DNA of 64,000 nt from Lachnospiraceae bacterium (lineage in GTDB: Bacteria > Bacillota > Clostridia > Lachnospirales > Lachnospiraceae). The stretch is taken from contig CAJTDL010000001.1 of the NCBI GenBank assembly GCA_910575035.1, positions 124,001-188,000 of the forward strand, read 5' to 3'. Positions 1 to 8,100 of this stretch are shown in pieces. Made by a program: the position numbers and the translations under genes. The notes below the pieces were generated by a model. The model did not search any database. It was not told the DNA's origin and saw nothing but the letters and a program-made list of their open reading frames with translations. Position 1 is the first letter of the stretch. Each line of letters starts with the position of its first letter.

Positions 1-1
1 T

Positions 2-1039
2 GTATTTAACCGGGTAAATCAGATCGCGGAGGTGACTGCCCAGGTGGCAAAGCTGGTGCCGGAGGCAAATGTGGCCTTTGCCCATGGGCAGATGAAGGAG
101 CGGGAATTGGAAAATATTATGTACCAGTTTATCAATGGGGAAATTGATGTGCTGGTGTCTACGACAATCATTGAGACTGGGCTGGATATTTCCAATGTGA
201 ATACTATGATTATCCACGATGCCGACAATATGGGGCTCTCCCAGCTCTATCAGCTTCGGGGGCGTGTGGGGCGTTCCAGCCGCACATCCTATGCATTTTT
301 GATGTACCGAAGGAACAAGATGCTGAAGGAGGTGGCGGAGAAGCGGCTGTCTGCCATTAAGGAATTTACAGAATTGGGCAGCGGCTTTAAGATTGCCATG
401 CGGGATTTGGAAATCCGGGGCGCAGGCAACCTGCTGGGGGCGCAGCAGCATGGGCATATGGAAGCGGTGGGCTATGACCTGTATTGTAAAATGCTGAATG
501 AGGCTGTAAAATCTTTTAAAGGGGAGGCTCCCCAGGAGCAGTTTGATACTTCTGTTGAATTGGAAATAGACGCCTTTATTCCAGTTTCTTATATTCCAAA
601 TGAATTTCAGAAGCTGGAAGTCTACAAACGGATTGCAGTGGCTGAGGGGCAGGAGGAAAGCGAGGAAATCCTGGAGGAGCTGATCGACCGTTTTGGGGAG
701 CCGCCAAAATCTGTGCAGAACCTTTTGGAAATTGCCTGCCTGAAAGCGAAGGCGCACCAGTGCTATTTTACGGAAATTAAGGAAATAGGGGGGAAAATCC
801 GGTTCACCTTTTACGCCCAGGCGAAAATTTATCTGCCCAATATTACCCGGATTGTGGAACTTTACAAAGGGGCGCTGCAGTTTGTCCGGGATTCCCAAAT
901 GCCATGTTTGGAATATAGGAAAGAAGATTCTGGAAAAAAGAAGGGGATAAGTGCCCTGGAGGCGGTTGGAAAAATTTTGGAGGATGTGTGGGAACTGCTG
1001 GTGGAAAAAGTTACCATTCACGGTTCAGGAATGCGCTGA
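2..1039 (+). CDS. mfd: Transcription-repair coupling factor Mfd, C-terminal part (5' end outside window)
   Basis: Mfd is the cytoplasmic DNA translocase that removes stalled RNA polymerase and recruits UvrA for strand-specific repair. The reading frame is open from base 2, so the gene begins upstream; about 345 of roughly 1150 residues are visible. Seen: helicase motifs V/VI (TTIIETGLDISNVNT, then QLRGRVGRS), followed by the TRG translocation motif region (MRDLEIRGAGNLLGAQQHGH) and the C-terminal D7-type region from about visible residue 180. The last eight codons (1016-1039) fall inside a dispersed intergenic repeat also found at 9961-10099, so the extreme C-terminus seems repeat-derived. 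Identification is secure; only the tail is odd. Confidence 0.97.
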   Translation, partial: VFNRVNQIAEVTAQVAKLVPEANVAFAHGQMKERELENIMYQFINGEIDVLVSTTIIETGLDISNVNTMIIHDADNMGLSQLYQLRGRVGRSSRTSYAFLMYRRNKMLKEVAEKRLSAIKEFTELGSGFKIAMRDLEIRGAGNLLGAQQHGHMEAVGYDLYCKMLNEAVKSFKGEAPQEQFDTSVELEIDAFIPVSYIPNEFQKLEVYKRIAVAEGQEESEEILEELIDRFGEPPKSVQNLLEIACLKAKAHQCYFTEIKEIGGKIRFTFYAQAKIYLPNITRIVELYKGALQFVRDSQMPCLEYRKEDSGKKKGISALEAVGKILEDVWELLVEKVTIHGSGMR

Positions 1040-1153
1040 ACTGTGCATTCCGTGAGAATATGATTCAGGGGTGATGGCGGTTTTTGCGGAGCAAGACTAT
1101 AAATACCGTCCATAATTGCTATTATGAGCGGCTTTCAGGCCGTGAATGGTAAC
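1016..1153 (+). repeat. Dispersed promoter-upstream repeat, copy A
   Basis: About 138 bp closely similar to 9961-10099 (copy B), and in its first half to 34413-34480 (copy C). The shared core includes CATTCCGTGAGAA and TGATTCAGG followed by a short spacer and GTGATG; the right end reads GTGAATGGTAAC. It overlaps the last eight codons and stop of mfd, and ends 38 bp before the -35 box of the foldase promoter. No protein or RNA family recognised. Confidence 0.75.
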
Positions 1154-1191
1154 TGGAAAAGTGAAAAATCAGTGAAAAACCGTAAAAATAG

Positions 1192-1220
1192 TTGATACCA
1201 TACCCAAAAAGAATTATAAT
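1192..1220 (+). promoter_or_regulatory. Sigma-A promoter of the foldase gene
   Basis: TTGATA (1192-1197), 17-bp spacer, TATAAT (1215-1220). A perfect -10 with near-consensus -35, about 95 nt before the start codon at 1316. Confidence 0.8.
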
Positions 1221-1315
1221 AAAACCAATGTGCTGCGTGATCTGGCCAATTTTTCAGATGCGGCTCCGGCGTACCCGGGTATCTTAAAAAGAAAAGGAAT
1301 ACAGAGGAGGATATT

Positions 1316-2641
1316 ATGAAAGCAAAAAAAATCATGCCGCTTTTGCTGGCGGCTGCCATGGGCATTTCTGTAATGACAGGCTGTGGGAATGCAATTGATG
1401 GAAATAAGGCGGGGGCAACCCTGGAAGGGGAAGAAATCCCATTAGGGCTTATGAACTTTATTGCAAGGTATCAGCAGGCGGTTTATGACGGGCAATTGGG
1501 CACAATGTTTGGGAACACCATGTGGACGCAGGATCTGATGGGGGAAGGGACAAACATGCAGACCTCTGTGAAAAATCAGGTGACAGAGAACATTGAAATA
1601 CTGTACTTGCTGGAAGACCATATGGCAGACTATAATGTAGAGATTACAGAGGAAGAGTTGGCCAAAATGGATGAGGCGGCAGAGAAATTCATGTCTGACA
1701 ACACACAGGCGGCAATCCGCCAGATTGGCGCTACTAAAGAGTATGTGAAAGAAATGCTTCGCCTGAACACAATCCAGGTAAAAATGAGGGCAGAAATGGA
1801 CAAGGAAGTGGATACAGAGGTTTCCGATGAAGAAGCGGCGCAGAAGACTATTTCCTATGTGCAGGTGAATAACCATGCCAAAACAGATGAGGATGGGAAT
1901 ACCGTGGAGTATACAGAGGAAGAGAAGGCAAACCTTTTAACAGAGGTAGAGGCATTTGCGGCAAATGCAGAAGACGATTTTTCGGCAGCAGCTGAGACGG
2001 CTGGTTATACGGTTACGCCTTATTCCTATGGAAAAGATGAAGAAAACCTGGCTGAAGCAGTAAGGGAAGCAGCTGACAAATTGGAAGAAGGGGAGATCAG
2101 CGAGGTGATCACCACAGATGACAGCTATTATGTGGTACGGATGGACAGCACCTTTGACGAAGCAGCGACAGAGACAAAAAAAGAGAGCATTGTCCAGGAG
2201 AGAAAAAATGACCATTATACAGAGGTTTGTGATGGCTATAAGGAAAATGTGAAGTTTGAAGTGAATGAGGATGAGTGGGCAAAGGTGAAGTTTGACGAGT
2301 TCTTTACCATTAAGCAGGTGGAGACAGAGGATGAGCATGACCACGACCATGAGGATGCTGCAGCAGAGGATGGTACAGAGTCTTCGGATGATGGCGCAGG
2401 GGATACGGCTGACACTGCAGATGACAGCACAGGAGATGCAGCAGACGACAGCGCAAATGATGCGGCTGATGCAGCAGACGACAGTGCAAATGATGCGGCT
2501 GATGCAGCAGACGACAGTGCAAATGATGCAGCTGATGCAGCAGACGACAGTGCAAATGATGCAGCAAATGCAGCAGACGACAGCGCAAATGATGCAGCAG
2601 GAGAAAATGGCACGGATGCAGGGGATGACAGCGCAGAATAG
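1316..2641 (+). CDS. PrsA-like peptidylprolyl isomerase/foldase lipoprotein with acidic repeat tail
   Basis: Predicted extracytoplasmic foldase of the SurA/PrsA type, membrane-anchored by lipid. A lipoprotein signal peptide ends in VMTGC (Cys about residue 23). A SurA_N-like helical region (residues about 30-170) precedes a parvulin-like segment around 190-310 (AAETAGYTVTPYSYG, ADKLEEGEISEVITTDDSYYVVRMD). The C-terminus from about residue 345 is a histidine patch (EHDHDHED) and then Asp/Ala/Ser repeats. The ATG is preceded by GAGGAGG (1304-1310) at proper spacing. The gene stands alone between its own promoter and a likely hairpin at 2661-2716. The tail is probably surface-exposed low-complexity; whether the parvulin site is catalytically active cannot be judged by eye. 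Confidence 0.85.
   Translation: MKAKKIMPLLLAAAMGISVMTGCGNAIDGNKAGATLEGEEIPLGLMNFIARYQQAVYDGQLGTMFGNTMWTQDLMGEGTNMQTSVKNQVTENIEILYLLEDHMADYNVEITEEELAKMDEAAEKFMSDNTQAAIRQIGATKEYVKEMLRLNTIQVKMRAEMDKEVDTEVSDEEAAQKTISYVQVNNHAKTDEDGNTVEYTEEEKANLLTEVEAFAANAEDDFSAAAETAGYTVTPYSYGKDEENLAEAVREAADKLEEGEISEVITTDDSYYVVRMDSTFDEAATETKKESIVQERKNDHYTEVCDGYKENVKFEVNEDEWAKVKFDEFFTIKQVETEDEHDHDHEDAAAEDGTESSDDGAGDTADTADDSTGDAADDSANDAADAADDSANDAADAADDSANDAADAADDSANDAANAADDSANDAAGENGTDAGDDSAE
2441..2600 (+). repeat. 33-bp tandem repeats encoding ADDSANDAADA units
   Basis: Five near-identical 33-bp units begin at 2441, 2474, 2507, 2540 and 2573. They encode an 11-residue acidic unit (ADDSANDAADA) at the C-terminus of the foldase. 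The copy number is likely to vary between strains by slippage. Confidence 0.9.
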
Positions 2642-2660
2642 TTAGGAAAATATACACAGT

Positions 2661-2716
2661 AAAGCGGGGTATGCTGAATGCAAAGGGAGTCCTGAGCGTT
2701 TGGTGTTCCCCGCTTT
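2661..2716 (+). terminator. Possible terminator after the foldase gene
   Basis: AAAGCGGGG (2661-2669) pairs with CCCCGCTTT (2708-2716), a 9-bp stem with a long 38-nt loop. There is no strong T-run after it, so termination is only probable. Confidence 0.4.
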
Positions 2717-2810
2717 ATAAGGTATGGGCTTTTTTAGTGGGAGGCATGCTGGTAAGCTTATGTTTTTAGAGGGGCTTGTCAATTCAGAGGTTGGATGCAA
2801 AAGCTTTTCC

Positions 2811-2997
2811 CAGCCCTTCCAGGGCTGGGAAACAGCTTCGCTGTTTCATAAGGTATACCCTCTGTGGCATACCGTAATGCATGCCCTTTCAGGGCTGGGA
2901 AACAGCTTCGCTGTTTTATAAGGTATACCCTCTGGGGCATACCGTAATGCATGCCCTTTCAGGGCTGGGAAACAGCTTCGCTGTTTCATAAGGTATG
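2811..2997. repeat. 70-bp hairpin-rich tandem repeats, locus 1
   Basis: Units start at AGGGCTGGGA at 2821, 2891 and 2961, an exact 70-bp period. Each unit holds two hairpins: GAAACAGC-TTC-GCTGTTTC, and a GGTAT...ATACC stem around a CCC/GGG inner stem. The array opens with a 9-bp stem CCCAGCCCT/AGGGCTGGG. A second array with the same period lies at 24519-24660. An ORF through this array appears to be accidental. Confidence 0.85.
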
Positions 2998-3023
2998 ATT
3001 ATTTAAACAGGAGCTTATCATTT

Positions 3024-4079
3024 ATGAAGAAAAAATACATTATGGTAGCTGTGCTGGCGGCAGTAATAATTTTAGCTGGGGTGGTTTCCAAGTATAGTTC
3101 CCAGGGGGAGTTAGAACGGTATGAAACCACATTTTTTGATATTTTTGATACGGTGACCAGTATTACAGGGTATGCAAAAAGTGAAGAAATATTTGCAGGC
3201 CAGGCAGAGCTTTTGCAAAAGAGGATGCAGCATTATCATGAAATGTTTGATATTTACCATACCTATGAAGGGGTGAATAATATTAAGACAATCAATGATG
3301 CGGCGGGGGTTGAGCCAGTGAAGGTGGACGGGGAGATTATAAGTTTGTTAAAGCTGGGGCAGGAAATGTACCAGAAAACAGGCGGCAAGCTTAATATTGC
3401 ATATGGAAGCGTTCTGTCTGTGTGGCACGAATATCGGGAGGCGGGGATATTGGAGCCAGAGAATGCCCAGCTGCCGCCAGAGAGTTTACTGAAGGAAAGG
3501 GCAGGCCATACAGACATGCAAAAAATAGTGATCGATGAGGGCGCTTCCACGGTTTTTTTGGAGGATCCCCAAATGCGTCTGGATGTGGGCAGCATTGGAA
3601 AAGGGTATGCCGTGCAGCGGTTAGCAGAATATGCCCAGGAGATTGGGATGGAGCATGTGCTGTTTAGCGTAGGGGGGAATGTTTGCGCAGTAGGGGATAA
3701 GGCGGATGGCACGCCCTGGAGAGTGGGGGTTGAGGATCCGAATGCGGAATGGCAGGGGGGGTATAGGCAGGCTGTGGATATCGTGGGCGAATGTCTTGTG
3801 ACCAGTGGGGATTACCAGAGGTACTATGAAGTGGATGGCAAGAGATACTGCCATATTATCAATCCAGATACGGGAATGCCGTCGGAATATTTTCCTTCCG
3901 TGACGGTATTGGCCAAAGATTCTGGCATGGCGGACGCCCTTTCCACTTCCCTTTTTAATATGGAATTGGAGGAAGGCCTTGCCTTTGTGGAAAGTATAGA
4001 GGATGTGGAAGCCATGTGGATTATGGAAGATGGAGAAATCCATTGTTCCAGCGGTTTTAAGGTGAATGAGGAAGAATGA
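3024..4079 (+). CDS. apbE: FAD:protein FMN transferase (ApbE family)
   Basis: ApbE attaches FMN covalently to threonine or serine of target flavoproteins outside the membrane, using FAD and Mg. An N-terminal membrane segment (residues about 5-22) lacks a lipobox Cys, so the protein is probably anchored by this helix. Family motifs are present: FFDIFDTV near residue 35, LDVGSIGKGYAV near 190, FSVGGN near 215, and SGDYQRYYEVDGKRYCHIINPDTGMP region near 265-290, followed by the DALSTSLF motif. Length 351 matches the family. The stop overlaps the next ATG (ATGA), so apbE, the NusG-II gene and the Gx gene look like one transcription unit. Confidence 0.93.
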   Translation: MKKKYIMVAVLAAVIILAGVVSKYSSQGELERYETTFFDIFDTVTSITGYAKSEEIFAGQAELLQKRMQHYHEMFDIYHTYEGVNNIKTINDAAGVEPVKVDGEIISLLKLGQEMYQKTGGKLNIAYGSVLSVWHEYREAGILEPENAQLPPESLLKERAGHTDMQKIVIDEGASTVFLEDPQMRLDVGSIGKGYAVQRLAEYAQEIGMEHVLFSVGGNVCAVGDKADGTPWRVGVEDPNAEWQGGYRQAVDIVGECLVTSGDYQRYYEVDGKRYCHIINPDTGMPSEYFPSVTVLAKDSGMADALSTSLFNMELEEGLAFVESIEDVEAMWIMEDGEIHCSSGFKVNEEE

Positions 4080-4450
4080 AAAAAAATGATGTAATCTTGA
4101 TTGCAGGCATATTGCTTTTTGCTTTGGCGGCATTTGGCGGGTTATCCTGGTATTCTGCGGCCAGCACCCAAAAAGCAGAGGCAGTGGTGGAAATAGATGG
4201 ACAGGAACAGGGGCATTATCCCCTGGAACAGGATACCACAGTGGATATCCAATTGGTTGATGGGAGTTACAACCTGTTGGAAATCAAGGACGGAAAGGCG
4301 GATATCATAGAGGCTTCCTGTCCCGATAAGATTTGTGTGAACCACCATCCCGTGAGTAAGCGGGGGGAGAGCCTGGTATGCCTGCCCAATAAGGTTGTAG
4401 TAGAAATCAAAAATGGGGAAGGTATGGAAGTGGACGGCACTACCCATTAA
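4076..4450 (+). CDS. NusG domain II-containing small membrane-anchored protein
   Basis: A 124-residue protein with one N-terminal membrane helix (residues about 6-24) and an exported domain of the NusG_II type (formerly DUF1312). The diagnostic part is ASCPDKICVNHHPVSKRGES followed by LVCLPNKVVVEI, with the paired Cys of the CPDKIC motif. Such proteins are commonly encoded beside apbE and Gx-type transporters in Clostridia and are thought to take part in extracytoplasmic flavin or redox systems; the exact role is unknown. The start overlaps the apbE stop by 4 nt, indicating translational coupling. Confidence 0.88.
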   Translation: MKKNDVILIAGILLFALAAFGGLSWYSAASTQKAEAVVEIDGQEQGHYPLEQDTTVDIQLVDGSYNLLEIKDGKADIIEASCPDKICVNHHPVSKRGESLVCLPNKVVVEIKNGEGMEVDGTTH

Positions 4451-4503
4451 CAGAAATTACTGTGGGCAAAGGTACATAGGATCAGGATAGAACGGAGGCC
4501 GTT

Positions 4504-5007
4504 ATGGCAAAAAAGGCAGCTTATATGGGAATGCTGACAGCATTAGCATTTGTATTTTCTTATATTGAATCTTTGCTTCCAATCAACCTGGGGATTCCAG
4601 GAGTAAAGCTTGGCTTGGCGAACTTAGTGGTAATTGTGGCATTGTATACGATGGGGCTTCGGGCGGCATTTACGCTGTCATTGGTGCGGATTATACTGGC
4701 AGGGTTCACCTTTGGGAATCCTGCCAGCATGGTATACAGCCTGGCAGGCGGAATGCTGAGCCTGCTGGTTATGGTCCTGGGAAGGAAGGCAAAACTATTT
4801 TCCGTAACGGGCGTAAGCGTATTAGGAGGCGTGTTCCATAATGTAGGGCAAATTTTAGTGGCTATGTTGGTAATGGAAAATGCCAATCTGGCATATTACT
4901 TGCCAGTGCTGGTTTTGTCAGGAACAGCTGCTGGGGTTCTCATCGGAATAATGGCAGCGATTTTAGTAAAAAGGCTTAAGAAGGCCATAGGCGATCTTGG
5001 TTATTAA
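4504..5007 (+). CDS. Gx transporter family protein (Hpre_diP_synt_I family)
   Basis: A 167-residue integral membrane protein with about five hydrophobic segments. The start MAKKAAYMGMLTALAFVFSYIES and the LPINLGIPGVKLGLANL motif are typical of the family annotated either as heptaprenyl diphosphate synthase component I or as Gx transporter. It resembles small ECF-type S components and is recurrently found next to apbE and NusG-II genes, as here. The transported substrate is not evident. The start follows GGAGGCCGTT with good spacing. It is the last gene of this three-gene unit and ends at a bidirectional terminator. Confidence 0.85.
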   Translation: MAKKAAYMGMLTALAFVFSYIESLLPINLGIPGVKLGLANLVVIVALYTMGLRAAFTLSLVRIILAGFTFGNPASMVYSLAGGMLSLLVMVLGRKAKLFSVTGVSVLGGVFHNVGQILVAMLVMENANLAYYLPVLVLSGTAAGVLIGIMAAILVKRLKKAIGDLGY

Positions 5008-5066
5008 AACGGCTTTCCCCAAGAAGTGTCCGGGAATTACTTTGAATGTCTTTTGGAATGAAAAAG

Positions 5067-5106
5067 GCCCGCCGCATGAAGGAAATAATCCCTTCATGCG
5101 GCGGGC
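5067..5106. terminator. Bidirectional terminator between convergent genes
   Basis: A perfect 16-bp stem (5067-5082 with 5091-5106; GCCCGCCGCATGAAGG and complement) with an 8-nt loop. It is flanked by AAAAA on the left and TTTAAAA on the right, so it can serve both the Gx gene (+) and the GH127 gene (-). Confidence 0.88.
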
Positions 5107-5120
5107 TTTAAAATTTACAT

Positions 5121-8100
5121 CTATTTTTTGATGGTAACCTTTTTCACCTTACTGTATTTTCCATAGACATTTTTTTGCTTGGAATCAATGGCGAACGCCC
5201 GAACCTTTACATAGTAGGTTTTGCCTTTTTTTAGGCTCTTAAGCGTAACCTTATTGCTCTTGCTGATTCCCTTTTTGATTCCCTTCTTGAAATTCTTGTC
5301 TGTGGTGTAGGAGAACTGGTATCCTTTTACGCCAGAGATTTTCTTTGCAGTAATAACGGCTTTTTTCGAAGCGCTGTTCTTGGCGCTGGATATCTGGGCG
5401 GTTCCCACGGTTACTTTTTTCCATTTTGCAGTTAAAGTGAAATCTTTTGTTACCGCTGATGCAAAATTATACTTCTTTGTTTCTGCATACCAGCCCATAA
5501 ACCGATAATTTCTTCTGGTCGGGTTGGCAGGAATGGATATGGTAGTTCCTTTGGCTGCTTGCCGGGCGGCTCTGGCGCTTCCGCCTGCGCTGTCGAAGGT
5601 AACCTTATAAGTCTTGGAAGCCTCTGCAGCCTCTTTTTGGGCAGCTTCAGCCTGGTCTTTTGCAGCCTTCGCTTCAGCCTTTGCGGCTTCTGCTTCTGCT
5701 TTTGCAGCGGCTGCCTCCGCTTTCGCGGCTTTTGCCTCCGCTTTCGCTTCTTCTAATTGGGCAAGGGCCTGTTCTTTGGCCTGCTCTGCAGCCTGGGCGG
5801 CTTCCTGGGCCTTTTGGGCGTCCGCCTTTGCGGCAGCTGCAGCATCGGCAGCGGCTTTTACAGCAGCTTCCAGATCGCTGGTGTCTACAACTACAATCGC
5901 GCAGTAGGCCTTCTTATGGTTGATGGTCTCAGCTGTGATGGTTGCTTCTCCAGCCGCAATAGCTGTGACAAGGCCGTTTTCTACGGTTACTACTTCTGGA
6001 TTGTCAGAAGTCCATGTGATTGGGGCTTTGGAAGCAGATGGATTGACAGCTGCTGTCAGCATACGGCTTTCACCAACGCCAAGCCCAAGGTTTTCCTGGT
6101 CTAAGCTGATGCTAAGGGGAGAGATGTCTCCTAAAACTTCCCACTCTACAATACCAGATGCAACGTTCTTCTCGTCATTTTTAATATGCATGCGGAGCTT
6201 TGTAGTTTCAATCGTTTCAAATTCATAAGTATTAAATGTATTTGCCTTGAAGATATTATATTCGCCAATTGGGGTTACAGGAACATAAGCTTCGCCATCC
6301 CAGTATTCTATGGATAACCCATCTGGGATCTTGACGCCGCCGCCGTCGTCATACCATTTGACTACGCTGCCGCTTAATGTTACATTCCAGGGGAAGGTCA
6401 ATTCTACCCATGGATTCAGGCTCTTGCCATAGGAGGTCCAACGTGACGCGGAGCCATCGTTCAAGCCGGCAATGGAATCATAGATAGATACCACAGATGC
6501 CCCTGGCGTTGCATAGCGGGCTACATTTCCATAATCCTTCAGCTCCTTTGATTCCTGAAGGTATACGCTCATTGCATTTGCGCCGCGGTTTTGCCATGTA
6601 AAGTAAGGGATCATGGTCAATGTCTCTTTTTTGTATTCCCAGGTGCTGGCCTGGAAAATTTCGGCTTCTGCCCGAAGGATTACTGCTTCCCGTACATGGT
6701 AGGTATCCTTTGTTGGAAGGTAATAGCCCTGAAGGTTTGGGATGTCTGTCTCTGCCAATGGGCGGACAGCAAGTTCACTTACCTGGAAACTCTGGTTATA
6801 GGAACGCAGCCCAACGGTGCCTTTTTCGTATTTCTCTGTTTCCATGCGTTGGACGGTGATGAATTTGCCATCCAGATAGATGGCAAACAGGTCGTCTCTT
6901 ACATCCACCCTCAGCCTGTAAGCGCGCCCAATGGCAAGGGGCTCGTCCAGGGTGAGCAATTCCATCCGTTTCCATCCATTATCCTTATTTGCATAACCGA
7001 TAACAAGGCCTTCATTGCCGCCGTCTACGCCAATTCCTACAAAATATCCATTGTAGCCATCAGGATCATTTCCAACGGTGCTTCCGTCTGTGCGGAACAA
7101 AACGCCGGCATTTGCGCTAAGCTCATTTGTCAGGGTGAGTGTAGCCTCTACAGAGTAATCTGTCCAATTTGCAGCCTCTGCATGGTTGTAGATGGCTTTT
7201 ACCCGGGTGTTTTTGCCAAAATTAATCTCTGTTTTCTTTGTCTCGGCATTCTGGCCGATACTAATCTGATTGTATGGGTCAAACAGGCGCCAGGCTGCCT
7301 GGGCCTCTTCCAGGCTTTGGCTGGAAAGCCCGGCATATTGTGCGTCCGGTGCATTGGGATCAAGGGCAACTTCCTTGTATTCCTTGCTTAGGCCGGTGAT
7401 ATCATCAATCTTTTCAGCGGTGATCTTTGCATCCTTGGAAAGGATATAATCAAATACAGAACCATTGTTGTCAACGTGCTCTGAGGTATAGACAATGGGG
7501 CCTCTTTGAATGGCAACCAGGCCTTCATTGGTGGTTACATGCTCATCGCTGTATACCCGCTGGATTTCCATGCCAAAGGAGATATTCAGCTGGTCGCCTT
7601 TTTTCCAGGTGCGGCTCACATTGATATAGCCTTTGTCATCTGGTGCGGCAGAAAGGCTTTCGCCGTTCACGGTAATGGTGTTTTGCCCGGTTGCCCAATA
7701 GGGAACGCGCAGGCGCAGCGTGAATGCCGTATTGTCCTCTCCCTGGTAGGCGATATCGGTAGAACCATCCCAAGGCATGTTTGTATTGACGTTTAAGGCT
7801 ACTGCAGAGCCATTGATATCTGTATGCATTTCATTTCCGATATAGAGGTTGAGGGTGAGCTGGCCATCCTTTTGGGTATAGATATAGCTTCCCAGGGATT
7901 CTACAAAACGGACCAGGTTGGAGGGGCAGCAGGCAGTCCCAAACCATGCAGATCTGGAATTGCCGCCTGTACTCTGCATCGGGTTGCCATAGAAGAACTT
8001 ATCCCCGTCCAGGTTGACACAGCTTATTATGCCGTTGTACAAGGCGCGTTCCATCTCGTCTGCATATTTGCTATTGTCAAAATAGCGCCCCATACGCTCA

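Noticed and set aside
2236-2613. Minus-strand frame of Ser/Ala repeats within the foldase gene
   Set aside because: It is the antisense reading of the 33-bp repeat tail; no ribosome site, and the sense gene has clear domains.
2724-2921. 65-codon plus-strand frame
   Set aside because: It runs through the 70-bp hairpin repeats and only reads repeat sequence; no ribosome site.
2811-2997. Possible CRISPR array
   Set aside because: Units are contiguous 70-bp tandem repeats without unique spacers, and there are no cas genes.
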